DNA of 64,000 bases from Gluconobacter sp. Gdi (GCF_014132155.1 NZ_BLJQ01000001.1:248001-312000), one strand, 5' to 3'; numbered from the stretch's first letter, positions 36,178 to 45,543 are shown. Numbers and translations: made by a program. The notes: generated by a model from the letters alone, not told the origin.

Positions 36178-37233
36178 TCAGGCCGTGAAAAACTGGCTCA
36201 GCCCCATCCCACGTAGGCCCCGGCGATAGGCGATGGAACTGCGATCTGCCATCACATGCGCCTCAAGGTTGGGGTCAAGAGGCAGGTTTTCCGGCTTCTG
36301 CGCCTCAACAATCTGACGGTCTTCTTCAAAGACGCGGCGATTGAATTCGTAAACATCCTCAACCGACCCGGTCGTATCGAAATTCCTGCAGATTGGCGCA
36401 AACATGCGTGTCACACGAGCCGAAACCGGTGAGGCTGCATTCATGATGACGAGCCTGCCATCGTTCGGGAAGTGGATTTCCAGCGTTGCCGTGAAGGGTA
36501 GGAAAACCCGGAAATGCCGGAGCCATTCGAAGTCCGCAAACTCTTCAACGCCCAGAAGCCCGTGCGGAAAGTTGGAGACGTTGCTACGGTATTCAGCCTC
36601 GAAACCCGTTTCCGTCAGCTTGGGTGAATAGGATGGAACGATCGGGTTCTCAGGGTCTGCAAAAGTCTCGGTATGGACGAAAGCAAAATGTGCCACGTCA
36701 ATAAAGCCTTCGACCTGACGTCCTGCGAAGCCCTTGATGTCGATGGACGGGCAAGTGATCTGCTGGAAGGCTGGATTGTCCCAATGCGGCATCGGTGGGA
36801 GATTGATTTCTCCTTCGGGGCGCAGGCATGTCCAGATGAGGCCGAACCGCTCTACAACTGGGTAGGTCTTCAGGTGAAGTTTCGGCGGGATCTTGCTGTC
36901 CGGATGGGCAGGCACACGCACGCAACGGCCATCCTGACCAAACCGGAAACCATGATAGGCACAGGCAATCGTCTCGCCGTTTCCATTGCCCATGCTTAGC
37001 GGCACACCACGATGAGGGCACAGATCATCGGCAACGACGATATCATCTCCAGAGCGGTAAATGACGAGAGGTGCATCCAGCAGCACTGCCCCGAGCGGGC
37101 GCTCCCCGAGTTCACGGGAGAGGGCGACCGGGTGCCAGGACTTGGCAAGGATCTGCCAGTCTGCGGGTTCGAACGTACAGTTCCGTGGCAGGTCAACGGA
37201 TGCGGCAGAGAGGCTGGCGCAGGCTGCGGTCAT
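36178..37233 (-). CDS. Rieske-type aromatic ring-hydroxylating oxygenase, alpha-subunit-like
   Basis: 351 residues from ATG 37233. The Rieske [2Fe-2S] ligands are in CPHRGVPLS and CAYHGFRF. The mononuclear iron triad is suggested by FIDVAHFAFVHTETF (Asp, His, His). It resembles phthalate/vanillate-type or PaO-like oxygenases that act on aromatic or heterocyclic acids. No reductase or ferredoxin gene is adjacent. ATG 37287 is also possible, but it would leave a leader of only a few bases after the likely -10 (TATAAT at 37302-37307). Confidence 0.87.
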   Translation of the reverse strand: MTAACASLSAASVDLPRNCTFEPADWQILAKSWHPVALSRELGERPLGAVLLDAPLVIYRSGDDIVVADDLCPHRGVPLSMGNGNGETIACAYHGFRFGQDGRCVRVPAHPDSKIPPKLHLKTYPVVERFGLIWTCLRPEGEINLPPMPHWDNPAFQQITCPSIDIKGFAGRQVEGFIDVAHFAFVHTETFADPENPIVPSYSPKLTETGFEAEYRSNVSNFPHGLLGVEEFADFEWLRHFRVFLPFTATLEIHFPNDGRLVIMNAASPVSARVTRMFAPICRNFDTTGSVEDVYEFNRRVFEEDRQIVEAQKPENLPLDPNLEAHVMADRSSIAYRRGLRGMGLSQFFTA

Positions 37234-37301
37234 GGTTAGGGTCCCCGCGGGCTGAAGAACGGACTCGCAGAGCATTCCATGGATCATGCGTTCTCTGATA
37301 T

Positions 37302-37330
37302 ATTATAAATATGATTGAAGCGTTCTAATA
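37302..37330 (-). promoter_or_regulatory. Possible promoter for the Rieske oxygenase gene
   Basis: A perfect TATAAT at 37302-37307 (minus strand) with a weak TATTAG 17 bases upstream. The start would lie 60-70 bases before ATG 37233. Confidence 0.3.
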
Positions 37331-37411
37331 ATGAGGCATGATGAGCGGAGCGAATTGCCTCAAATGCCCCAATACGGCATGTATGAAACGAAATCGAAAT
37401 GAGGTGCCTGT

Positions 37412-37942
37412 ATGTCCAGACTGTCTCTTCCGCCTCATTTAAAGACGCTTTTTCTGTTTCTGGAATACCGCGCCTGGGCTGACAGGCTGGCATACGAAAC
37501 GCTGTTACAGTTGCCCCGGTTGGAGATTGTGAAGCCGCGGCAGACGACGTTCAGCACCATTCTGGGTACGCTGAACCATGTGTATGTCGTTGACGACATT
37601 TTTCGTCATCATCTTCAGGGGAAGGATCACGGTTATCGGTCACGTCAGACCGACCAGATACCTGATCTCAAGACGCTCTGGCAGGCAACACAGTCCATGA
37701 ACGAGTGGTATCTGGCTGCCGTGAAACAATGGAGCGTGGACGATCTGAACTGTCCGGTTTCATTTACATTTGTTGATGGACAGCCTGGGCGGATGACCCG
37801 TGAGCAGATCATTCTTCATGTCGTCAATCATGCCACTTACCACCGGGGATTTGTAGGCGACATGCTTAAGCAGATCCCGGAGAACTGGCCATCCAATGAC
37901 CTGACGGTGTTTCTCCGGGATGAGGATCAGCGGTCTGTGTGA
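37412..37942 (+). CDS. DinB family protein
   Basis: 176 residues of four-helix-bundle DinB type. The three metal His are plausible: one in TLNHVYVVDD (about residue 51), and the HATYHRG pair at about 140. DinB proteins often act as metal-dependent thiol transferases or damage-inducible enzymes; the reaction here is unknown. It is divergent from the Rieske gene. The 3' end overlaps the Rdx gene by 16 bases. Confidence 0.88.
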   Translation: MSRLSLPPHLKTLFLFLEYRAWADRLAYETLLQLPRLEIVKPRQTTFSTILGTLNHVYVVDDIFRHHLQGKDHGYRSRQTDQIPDLKTLWQATQSMNEWYLAAVKQWSVDDLNCPVSFTFVDGQPGRMTREQIILHVVNHATYHRGFVGDMLKQIPENWPSNDLTVFLRDEDQRSV

Positions 37943-38208
37943 CCAAGGTCCTGCTCAGGCGCGATGACGTCCCGGACACGCTGTTTGAGCTCTTTTGGGC
38001 CAGGAAATCCACCATCGCGCTTGCGTTCCCAGACGAGTACGTCATCAACGTGAATTTCAAAGCGGCCGCCAGTATCAGGGATCAGGGCGACTTCCCCGAG
38101 AGCCTGCCCAAACGTGGAGAGCAGTTCCTGAGCCATCCAACCAGACCGCAGAAGCCAGTTGCATTGCGTGCAATATCGGATTGAGACGCGCGGTGCAGTG
38201 GAGGACAT
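37927..38208 (-). CDS. SelT/SelW/SelH (Rdx) family thioredoxin-like protein
   Basis: 93 residues. RYCTQCNW at about 11-18 gives the CXXC redox motif near the N-terminus; then GGRFEIHVDDVLVWERK and GFPGPKELKQRVRDVI, the classic Rdx tail. Bacterial members use Cys where animals use selenocysteine. A redox role is likely; the partner is unknown. Confidence 0.9.
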   Translation of the reverse strand: MSSTAPRVSIRYCTQCNWLLRSGWMAQELLSTFGQALGEVALIPDTGGRFEIHVDDVLVWERKRDGGFPGPKELKQRVRDVIAPEQDLGHTDR

Positions 38209-38387
38209 GTCTTTTCTCCCGGGGTGAAACGTTGAGGATCATCATTGCACAGCACGGCAACTCTGCCATCTGTCAGATGTGTCTTCAGGGATGACGTGCA
38301 ACGGTCATAAAGAAACACTTTCCCCCGACGGGAAGAGAACATTATGAAAGTGGATCATCTTTTCCATTTTGCGAGACCCTGCACCGC

Positions 38388-39173
38388 ATGATTTCTTCTG
38401 TTCGCCTGCCTGTTGCGCTTCTGATGTGCGCTACTCTGCTCTCAGCTTGTGAAGCACCCTCTCGGCAGCCTTTGCCGGAAACTGCAGCACCGGATGTTCG
38501 GCTTGTGCTGCCGCCTCCGCCAGGGGTGGGAAGTGCTGCACAGGCGGATGATGACAGGGTTTTTCATGAGACGCGCGCCTTGAAAGATACGCCGCGCTGG
38601 GTGCTGGCGCAGAAAGATGCAGATCTGGAAGTACCGCATCTGGTGCGCGATTTTTCCTGCGCCGTTGGTTACACGCTGGATCTGGCCAAAGCGCCGCATC
38701 TGGCCATCGTCCTGAAGCGGATGGAAAATCCCATCATCCACCGGACCTCTGAAGCCAAGCATTACTGGCACCGGACGCGTCCGTTTGTTGGTACGAACCT
38801 CCCGATCTGCACCTCGCCGGAGGGGTTGGGCCTTCATTCCTCATATCCGTCCGGCCACACGACGGCAGGATATGGCATGGCGCTTGTGCTGGCCCACCTG
38901 ATGCCTGAACATGCCACCATGCTTCTGCAGCGTGGGCGTGTTTTTGGCGAGAGTCGGATTGTCTGTGGAGCGCACTGGAAATCAGACGTGCAGGCTGGCT
39001 TTTTGAATGCATCGTCTGAAATGGATGCGCTTCTTGCTGCTCCAGAATTGCAGGATGATCTTGCTGCCGCCCGGGAAGAGCTGCGCGCCATGAAGGCTAC
39101 GGCCCCTGCACCAGACGCTGCTGATTGTGCTGCAGAAGCAGACGCTGCTGCACATTCCATTCTGTCTGAATAA
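38388..39173 (+). CDS. Class A non-specific acid phosphatase lipoprotein (PAP2 superfamily)
   Basis: 261 residues. Lipobox LLSAC at about residues 17-21. The PAP2 signature is complete: KHYWHRTRP, then YPSGHTT, then SRIVCGAHWKSDV, giving KX6RP, PSGH and SRX5HX3D with both catalytic His. The C-terminus is Ala/Asp-rich and helical. Class A enzymes such as PhoN hydrolyse organic phosphates at low pH in the periplasm; the lipobox suggests outer-membrane anchoring here. The ribosome site is weak. A terminator follows. Confidence 0.9.
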   Translation: MISSVRLPVALLMCATLLSACEAPSRQPLPETAAPDVRLVLPPPPGVGSAAQADDDRVFHETRALKDTPRWVLAQKDADLEVPHLVRDFSCAVGYTLDLAKAPHLAIVLKRMENPIIHRTSEAKHYWHRTRPFVGTNLPICTSPEGLGLHSSYPSGHTTAGYGMALVLAHLMPEHATMLLQRGRVFGESRIVCGAHWKSDVQAGFLNASSEMDALLAAPELQDDLAAAREELRAMKATAPAPDAADCAAEADAAAHSILSE

Positions 39174-39177
39174 TAAA

Positions 39178-39219
39178 AATCCGGCCAGGGGCATGAAGTC
39201 CTGTGGCCGGATTGTTTTT
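39178..39219 (+). terminator. Rho-independent terminator after the acid phosphatase
   Basis: Stem AATCCGGCCA/TGGCCGGATT (10 bp), 16-base loop, then GTTTTT. Confidence 0.85.
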
Positions 39220-39266
39220 GAATCTCTGTCATGCGGCCACCCTGTTTATGGTGGCCGCTTTCAGTT

Positions 39267-41222
39267 TTATGCCTGAAGAACAGAGACTTCAGTGGTCTGC
39301 TGGTCGATGTATGGGCCGCCAGCAACGATTTCTACGGCAAGAAGAGACATGCCGTGCGGTACAGGGCTGGAACCAAGATCGAGTTCGGCATCGCCGAGTG
39401 TCCAGCGAATGGCGGAGTTGTCTTTGTCAGCCCAGCCTGGAAGCTCGGATGCTTCCAGATGAGATGTGATCCTGCGTGTGCTTTCCGAGGCATACAGGGT
39501 GATGTCCCCAACCAGCACGCCTAGGTCACGACGGTCATCCACATACGGCCCGATGGCATCAGATGGTTTTGCCGTTCTCGAAACAAGGCGCACACTGCCC
39601 ACGTTTGACGGCAGCATGAAGATCGCACGGCCATTGCTCTCACGGGACTGACGGATCATTTTGCCTGCCGGTGTGATCAGATGCAGGTCCGGGTCTGTTA
39701 CGATCATTCTGACGTCACGAACGTCTGCAAGACCGAGGTCCATCGCGCGTTGGGCAAGAGCGTGATGGATGGGCTCAACCTTGTCACGGCTGACGGTCAG
39801 CGGGGCAGCGGCATCTGCTTCCCATGTTCGTACAGGGCTGCTCAGGCTGACGACGGCATTGTCCTGCGTGAAGCCATCACGATTGCCTGTATTGAGATAG
39901 CTCTCGGTCAGCATTCCGTCAGACGTAAGGACAGAATGCACATCCGTCTCGATATGGAAGTAATCGTAGGATGTGATGGAGGTATCGTAAATAATGCTGC
40001 GGCCATTCACGAGCATACGGGCCGGGATCAGGCCGCCATCAATGAACAGGCTATGCTCTGGCGTAACCAGAAGGTCCTTGGACGGAACGCCATCCGCAAT
40101 CGCATTCTTGCAGATGCGGACAGGATAACCCGCTACATCCGGAGCCAGTCCCTGACGGACGATGGCGTGCTTCCGACCCACCCACACAACTGGGCGAGCC
40201 TGTTCTCCCTCAGGTGTCCACGCGAGAACCTTGGCGCCAATTTGGATGTCCTGAACGGGCATGTCACCGGTCGTGGTGCGGATCATCGTATCCGCGAGGA
40301 AGCAGACTTCCGCTCCCTTATCCAGAGAGATGACTGTCTTTCCATTCCGGTCTGGAGAGAAATGGGCGTGGTACTTGGAGTAATCGCCTACGAGCTTGAT
40401 GGTGTAGGATGCTTTACCCTGAGTTACGGTCAGGACATTGCCGACGATCTTTGCGGCCGTGTTGCCCTGATAGTCCAGCGTGCTGACGTCAATCTGACCG
40501 CCGGGTACAAGCATCGTGCCGGTTATGCTGCCGCCCTGAATGACAAGAGAGCCACCCGAAGAGACGATCGTCCCGCTCGCTGTGCCTTTATTGCCGACAA
40601 CAATGTTGCCTCCGGCATTGACGATCGTGTTGACGGCACTGCCACCACTCGAAACGTTCAGACGCGCAGCAGCGCCAGATACAGTCGCACCGGAAGCAAC
40701 AGCATTCTGGCTGATGTTCTCAACACCGCCTGCCAGAATACGATCGCGAACTGTCGTGCCGCCAGTCGCGACCACTGTGCCGCCAGAGGTAACGGTGTTG
40801 GCCGTCGCTGTTCCCGAGGTCAGGGTCTGCTTGCCGCCGCTTTGAATGGACGCATTGAAGCTCGAACCACCGAAGATGAACTGATTGCCATTGCTTGCAA
40901 CGGTGCTGCTGGCAACGCCCCCCTTGTTGACGGTCTGACCCGCTCCTCTGGTGGCAATTGTGCCGGTCGCGGTTCCGCCGGAATAGATGACCTCTTCCGT
41001 ATCGGGGACTGTGAGAATGGAACTGATGGTCTTGCCACCAGAGTAAACCTGCAGGTGACCACCTGCTGTGACTGTTGTGTCGATGGCTGTGCCACCGGAT
41101 TGCACGACGAGGTAGTCATTCTTTCCTGAAATATAGAGTCCACTGACGGTCGTATTATGCTGTCTACGTGTCAGTCCATTATGGCAAGGATCAGGATATC
41201 GGGAAGGAGTTCTATGGTTCAC
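39267..41222 (-). CDS. Hint-domain protein with AIDA-like repeats (putative self-processing surface protein)
   Basis: 651 residues. Residues about 27-245 are imperfect repeats of the SGGTA-x-V-x-GG-x-V-x-GG type found in AIDA-like adhesin passenger domains. Residues about 305-450 are a Hint (Hedgehog/intein) domain: CFLADTMIRT with the nucleophile-position Cys307, then VLAWTPEG, and the TxxH motif in LLVTPEHSLF. The last 200 residues match no family I recognise. Such proteins are common in acetic acid bacteria with unknown function. No signal peptide or ATG is clear; GTG 41222 is the first start codon and lacks a good ribosome site. Upstream DNA is AT-rich. Confidence 0.75.
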   Translation of the reverse strand: MNHRTPSRYPDPCHNGLTRRQHNTTVSGLYISGKNDYLVVQSGGTAIDTTVTAGGHLQVYSGGKTISSILTVPDTEEVIYSGGTATGTIATRGAGQTVNKGGVASSTVASNGNQFIFGGSSFNASIQSGGKQTLTSGTATANTVTSGGTVVATGGTTVRDRILAGGVENISQNAVASGATVSGAAARLNVSSGGSAVNTIVNAGGNIVVGNKGTASGTIVSSGGSLVIQGGSITGTMLVPGGQIDVSTLDYQGNTAAKIVGNVLTVTQGKASYTIKLVGDYSKYHAHFSPDRNGKTVISLDKGAEVCFLADTMIRTTTGDMPVQDIQIGAKVLAWTPEGEQARPVVWVGRKHAIVRQGLAPDVAGYPVRICKNAIADGVPSKDLLVTPEHSLFIDGGLIPARMLVNGRSIIYDTSITSYDYFHIETDVHSVLTSDGMLTESYLNTGNRDGFTQDNAVVSLSSPVRTWEADAAAPLTVSRDKVEPIHHALAQRAMDLGLADVRDVRMIVTDPDLHLITPAGKMIRQSRESNGRAIFMLPSNVGSVRLVSRTAKPSDAIGPYVDDRRDLGVLVGDITLYASESTRRITSHLEASELPGWADKDNSAIRWTLGDAELDLGSSPVPHGMSLLAVEIVAGGPYIDQQTTEVSVLQA

Positions 41223-41611
41223 TATGATGTCTTTTCTTGGGGAAAGACGCGGTTGCGCGCCATAATGAATGCCACTGGGTCAATCAAAGATATTTTTGAT
41301 TATGGGCATGTGGAGTTGTTATTGCCTTGAGGCTCCTGAATCCGTGTTCTTTTCAGGCACGGCGGTTCAATGGCATGTTCAGATTTTAAAAACAATAAGA
41401 AGTTTTGTTTTTTGTATCTTTATGTGAAATTTTTTTTCTAAGATCGGCATCTGTGGAGATGAAGAAATGGCGGAAAACTCAGGGTAATCTAGCCGTTATC
41501 ACGCAGTAAAATGAATTGATCTCTCGATAGAGATATCGAGGCATATTGGAAGAGTTTGAATTTGGATTAATTACTTATTAACGAAAAGAATCTCAGGCGA
41601 CGTTTCTTAAT
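41223..41611. other. AT-rich intergenic region between clcA and the Hint gene
   Basis: About 390 bases with no gene. It holds T runs (41402-41410, 41428-41438) and two short inverted repeats: ATCAAA-N6-TTTGAT near 41283, and CTCGAT-N6-ATCGAG near 41523. It probably holds the Hint promoter on the minus strand. Confidence 0.45.
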
Positions 41612-41639
41612 AAAAAAGCGCTCCTTAGAGCGCTTTTTT
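41612..41639. terminator. Terminator overlapping the clcA stop codon
   Basis: Stem GCGCTC/GAGCGC with loop CTTA, flanked by six As and T runs, so it works in either direction. The TAA stop of clcA lies in the loop. Confidence 0.8.
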
Positions 41640-43082
41640 ATTGTCGGTGCTTTCTGTGTTCGATTCTGGCGCCCCAGGTCTGGGCGGTCGCAGGGCATGT
41701 TCGTTGGCTTCCATGAATCTGTCAGCCAGCGCGGTGTACAGTGGACGAGGGCACACCATGCGAGAAACGCCAAACGCCAGAAAGGATGTGGCCAGTAGCG
41801 CAAGCGTGACCTGCTGATTGTCACACATCTCCATGACGATGATGGTCGCTGTGAGGGGCGACTGCGCGACGCCGCAGAAATAGGCGACTGTGCCCAGCAG
41901 TACGACTGCGCCGGGTGTAGTGTGGGGCAGAAACTGCTCAACCCAGCCTCCAATGGCAGCACCAATCGCCAGTGATGGCGCAAACATGCCGCCCGGAATG
42001 CCTGAGCAATAGGACACCAGCATCGCTAGATATTTCAGGACAAAGAAAGAGGCTGGATAGTGCTCTGTTCCTGAAAAGATGGCGCGAGCCTGTGCATAGC
42101 CCGTTCCATAGGTTGTACCTTTGGAGATCAGGCCAATGATAGCCAGTACAAGACCACAGGCCGCAGCAAACGCGATGGGGCGTTTCCCGGCGAAACGTCC
42201 GACGGGGCCAGGAAGGCCCCGCGATGCCTTGATAACCAGTGCTGCAAACGTTCCGCCTGCCAGTCCGCCGAGGATGCCGCAGGTCAGCACCGCGATCCAC
42301 GCTGTGCCAACCGGGATATCAACGTCTGCATGGCCGAAATAGGTGTAGTTTCCCAACAGCGCGATTGCCGTCACACCGGAAACGACAACGACGGTCAGTG
42401 TCCGTCCGGATGTACGCTGTTCGAAGGAATGTGAGAGTTCCTCGATCGCAAAGACGATGCCGGCCAGGGGCGTATTGAATGCTGCGGCCATACCAGCGGC
42501 GCCACCGGCAAGGATCATGCTGCGCTTTGCAGCGATGTTGGATTGTCCCAGCAGGCGCGAAAAGGCATGCATGATGGATGCCCCGACCTGAACGCTCGGG
42601 CCTTCGCGCCCGATCGAAGCACCGCACAGCAGGCCCAGACAGGTTAGAAGAATCTTTCCAACAGAAATCTTGAGCGCCAGAACCCTGTCCACCATCGTGT
42701 AATTCTCGATGTGCAGGGTGGCGATTGTTTGCGGAATGCCTGACCCCTGTGCGCCTTTGAAAAGGGTTCGGGTCATCCATGTGATGAAGGCAAGCCCTGC
42801 TGGAGCGACGAACAGCATCGCCCAGGGGTGCCATTCCAGAATTCGCGTTCTCAGATCAGCCGCTGCATCGCCCATGCGTGCGAAAAGCACGGCAACAACA
42901 CCAATCAGAACGGCACCGATCCAATAGATGACAGTGCGCCGCCACTGGGTTGTCGTGGCGCGGGCTGAACGTCTCAGATGATGAATACGGTCTTTACGGC
43001 GCAGGGCGTGCTGCGAGGACAGATGCCCCGGTGGGAGAGGCTTGGGAGCGGAGCCTGAAGAAGGGGGCAAAGTATCGGCCAA
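41625..43082 (-). CDS. clcA: ClC family chloride/proton antiporter
   Basis: 485 residues. The selectivity motifs are complete: GSGIPQ (about 114), GREGPSVQVG with the gating Glu (about 158), FAIEEL with a second Glu (about 213), and GIPGGMFAPSLAIG (about 364). A basic N-terminal region precedes about eleven membrane helices. The two Glu positions suit an H+/Cl- antiporter, useful in acid stress for a bacterium that lives in its own acid. The start is uncertain: the only near start codon is TTG 43082, with a weak ribosome site. Confidence 0.88.
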   Translation of the reverse strand: MADTLPPSSGSAPKPLPPGHLSSQHALRRKDRIHHLRRSARATTTQWRRTVIYWIGAVLIGVVAVLFARMGDAAADLRTRILEWHPWAMLFVAPAGLAFITWMTRTLFKGAQGSGIPQTIATLHIENYTMVDRVLALKISVGKILLTCLGLLCGASIGREGPSVQVGASIMHAFSRLLGQSNIAAKRSMILAGGAAGMAAAFNTPLAGIVFAIEELSHSFEQRTSGRTLTVVVVSGVTAIALLGNYTYFGHADVDIPVGTAWIAVLTCGILGGLAGGTFAALVIKASRGLPGPVGRFAGKRPIAFAAACGLVLAIIGLISKGTTYGTGYAQARAIFSGTEHYPASFFVLKYLAMLVSYCSGIPGGMFAPSLAIGAAIGGWVEQFLPHTTPGAVVLLGTVAYFCGVAQSPLTATIIVMEMCDNQQVTLALLATSFLAFGVSRMVCPRPLYTALADRFMEANEHALRPPRPGAPESNTESTDNKKAL

Positions 43083-43381
43083 TGGAGGACGTCCAGGAAG
43101 GAGTGTCGGGCAAGGGAAGATACGCCCGGACCAAACTCCGCGCGTTACATGTCCGGTCCTGCCAGCCTTCTTCGCGCCGGGTCAAGAAGTCTGAACCGAT
43201 CAAGTAGAAAAATCAGAGGCCTGTACAACCCGAAACCGGAAAGACTGTCGCAGCAAAAGCATGTTCGGAGGGCCGCCCCTTTTACAGTCAAAGCCTTATA
43301 GTTTGGTTTCCACTGTAAGGCGTGGTCTGAGATTGGAGACTTCTGGTCAAAGAGACTGATAATGGTAGTAAAATTTGCCGT
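43083..43381. other. Intergenic region between the CDF gene and clcA, with a hairpin
   Basis: About 300 bases with no convincing gene. A near-perfect 9-bp inverted repeat (CCTTATAGT, 9-base spacer, ACTGTAAGG) lies at 43294-43320. The clcA promoter is probably here. Confidence 0.4.
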
Positions 43382-44275
43382 TCAGGAGAGAACCAGAATG
43401 CCAGAATGCTTGGCCTTGTCAGCAGGTTCGACATGAATATGAATTGAAGCTCGGCCCAGTTCTTCCCTCAGGCCTGCCTCGATCCGGTCACAGATTTCAT
43501 GAGCGTCATGCACACTCATTTCGCTCGGGACCACAAGGTGGAATTCTACGAAATGCAATACCCCGACCTTTCGCAGGCGCAGATCATGCGCTTCGAGAGC
43601 ACCCGTTCCGCTTGAGGAAATGACAGCCTTTACGGTTTCCACGGCTTCTGTGCCCGGAATTTCATCCATAAGACCTGACATGGACAGGCTCATCATCGAG
43701 AAGCCGGCTCGCAGAACGTTCAGGGCGACCAGCGCGGACAGAACTGCATCCAGACGGTCCCATTTGATGACCGGGATCAGGGAAACGCCAATGACCAAGG
43801 CGACAGTCGCCCAGACGTCAGACTGAACATGCTCGCCCGCAGCCAGCAGAGCCTGTGATGAATTCTTCCGGCCAAACCCGATGAGAACCCGTGCCCAAAC
43901 CAGATTGACGACACCGGCCAGCGCATTCAGTGCAACGCCCTGGAACGGGGCATGGACCGGCGTGGGGTGCATCCAGTCATGCACAGCAACAACGAGAATG
44001 CCGAGTGCCGTCAGAACAACCAGAACGCCTTCAATGACGGCGGACAGGTATTCTGCCTTGCCATGGCCATAAGGGTGGTTGTCGTCGGCTGGGAGAGCCG
44101 CAATGGAAAGTGCCCACAAAGTGCCAAATGCCGCAATGACATTCAGAATGGTCTCAATGGCATCGGACAGCAGGGCATCTGAGCCGGACGCCCAGAATGC
44201 TGCGTACTTGATGGCCAGAACCACTACGCTCACCCCGATGGAAGCGTAGGCAATCTTGATACGCGTTGAAATCAT
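43382..44275 (-). CDS. Cation diffusion facilitator, FieF-like
   Basis: 297 residues. Six membrane segments span about 5-205, with DAIET (metal-site Asp, helix 2), HPYGHGKAEYLSA and HVQSDVW (helix 5 His and Asp). The C-terminal cytoplasmic ferredoxin-like domain (about 210-290) has His residues in EFHLVV and IHIHVEP. CDF proteins export Zn2+, Fe2+ or Cd2+ by proton antiport. It starts 8 bases after the second CDF gene, in one operon. Confidence 0.9.
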   Translation of the reverse strand: MISTRIKIAYASIGVSVVVLAIKYAAFWASGSDALLSDAIETILNVIAAFGTLWALSIAALPADDNHPYGHGKAEYLSAVIEGVLVVLTALGILVVAVHDWMHPTPVHAPFQGVALNALAGVVNLVWARVLIGFGRKNSSQALLAAGEHVQSDVWATVALVIGVSLIPVIKWDRLDAVLSALVALNVLRAGFSMMSLSMSGLMDEIPGTEAVETVKAVISSSGTGALEAHDLRLRKVGVLHFVEFHLVVPSEMSVHDAHEICDRIEAGLREELGRASIHIHVEPADKAKHSGILVLS

Positions 44276-44283
44276 TGAAGTTC

Positions 44284-45330
44284 TCAGCAGCAGACCTGTT
44301 GAAGATCGCAGGATGCTGGTGAACTTTCGATCTGGAAGGTGGGGTGAGAAATTTTGAACTTGTCTCGCAGAAGGATTGTGGCCTGCGTGATGATCTGCTC
44401 AGGGCTCTGCAATGTGGTCTCATCCCGGATGAGGTGCACAGTCAGAGCAGTTTCCGTCGTGCTCATGGGCCAGATGTGCAGGTGATGCAGCCCACTTACG
44501 CCGGGAACGGCCAATAGGGCGGCCTGAACGTCAGCAGGTACAATTCCGGCAGGAACGCCATCAAGGGATAGGGACACCGACCCTTTAAGCAGGGACCATG
44601 TTGCGACAATGATGGACACAGAGACAATCAGGCTGACGATCGGGTCAATGATCTGAAAGCCGGTCCATGTGATCAGGAGCCCTGCAATCACAACGGCAAA
44701 GGCCATCATGGCATCAGATGCCATATGCATGAACGCGCCGCGAATATTGAGGTCGTTCGAGGCCCCCTTCATGAAAAGGAGGGCAGTAAATGCGTTGACC
44801 GCAATTCCGACGAGCGCCACCCAACTGACGACCGTTCCCTCAACAGGCGCGTTGGCGAAAAGCCGAACGATGGATTCCCAGATGATCCCGCCTGTCACCA
44901 GTAGCAGGACTGTCGCATTCACGAAGGCCGCAAGAATGGTGGAACGGCGCAGGCCATAGGTGAAGCGTGTGGTAGGGGCACGACGGGCCAGACTTTCGGC
45001 CAGCCATGCTGCGCCAAGGCCCAGAATGTCCGACAGGTTGTGTCCTGCGTCTGCCAGAAGGGACAGGGAGTGTGCCCAGACGCCCCAAAGGGCTTCGGCA
45101 ACGACATAAACCGTGTTCAGGATGATCCCGATAGCGAAGGCACGGCCGAAATTCGCCGGTGCATGCGTATGTGGACGCCCGAAACCAAACCCATGATCGT
45201 GCCCGTCACAGCCTTCATGGTCATGATCCTGGTGATCACGAGAGGCATGGTCGTGCCCATCTGCATGAGAATGGTCATGATCGGTGTGGTCATGGCCGTG
45301 TGCGCACGTGTGGCTGTGATCTGATGTCAT
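44284..45330 (-). CDS. Cation diffusion facilitator with His-rich N-terminus (CzcD/DmeF-like)
   Basis: 348 residues from ATG 45330; ATG 45372 adds 14. The first 50 residues are a His/Asp-rich metal-binding tail (HSHTCAHGHDHTDHDHSH). The membrane part has ADAGHNLSD (helix 2), FTYGLRR and HMASDAMMA (helix 5). A cytosolic domain has LHHLHIWPMS. It ends in a Cys-containing tail (CDLQQVCC). DmeF and CzcD types export Zn, Co, Cd or Ni. Two different CDFs in one operon hint at separate metal ranges. Confidence 0.9.
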   Translation of the reverse strand: MTSDHSHTCAHGHDHTDHDHSHADGHDHASRDHQDHDHEGCDGHDHGFGFGRPHTHAPANFGRAFAIGIILNTVYVVAEALWGVWAHSLSLLADAGHNLSDILGLGAAWLAESLARRAPTTRFTYGLRRSTILAAFVNATVLLLVTGGIIWESIVRLFANAPVEGTVVSWVALVGIAVNAFTALLFMKGASNDLNIRGAFMHMASDAMMAFAVVIAGLLITWTGFQIIDPIVSLIVSVSIIVATWSLLKGSVSLSLDGVPAGIVPADVQAALLAVPGVSGLHHLHIWPMSTTETALTVHLIRDETTLQSPEQIITQATILLRDKFKISHPTFQIESSPASCDLQQVCC

Positions 45331-45543
45331 GTCCGGGCAAATCTGTGGCTGGAGTGTCGCATCATATAGCATCTCGTTCCATCAACCCAAGCGATGATCT
45401 GGCTCTTGCAGAATTGTCGGGGTTGATGCCGGCAGGAGGGTAGTTTTCCCATGCCGTGGCTGGACGCGCCGGTTATATTCCGTAACAAAGAGGAGGCCTA
45501 ACCCTGTAATGTCAGCAGAGGGGCACTTGCAGGGAGAGTGTCC

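Noticed and set aside
39681-41129. 482-codon open frame antisense to the Hint gene
   Set aside because: The sense frame carries the Hint motifs and repeats; the antisense frame has no known domain.
42994-43203. 69-codon frame before clcA on the minus strand, as an N-terminal extension of clcA by frameshift
   Set aside because: It is in another frame than clcA; no homopolymer joins them, and its residues do not look like a ClC N-terminus.
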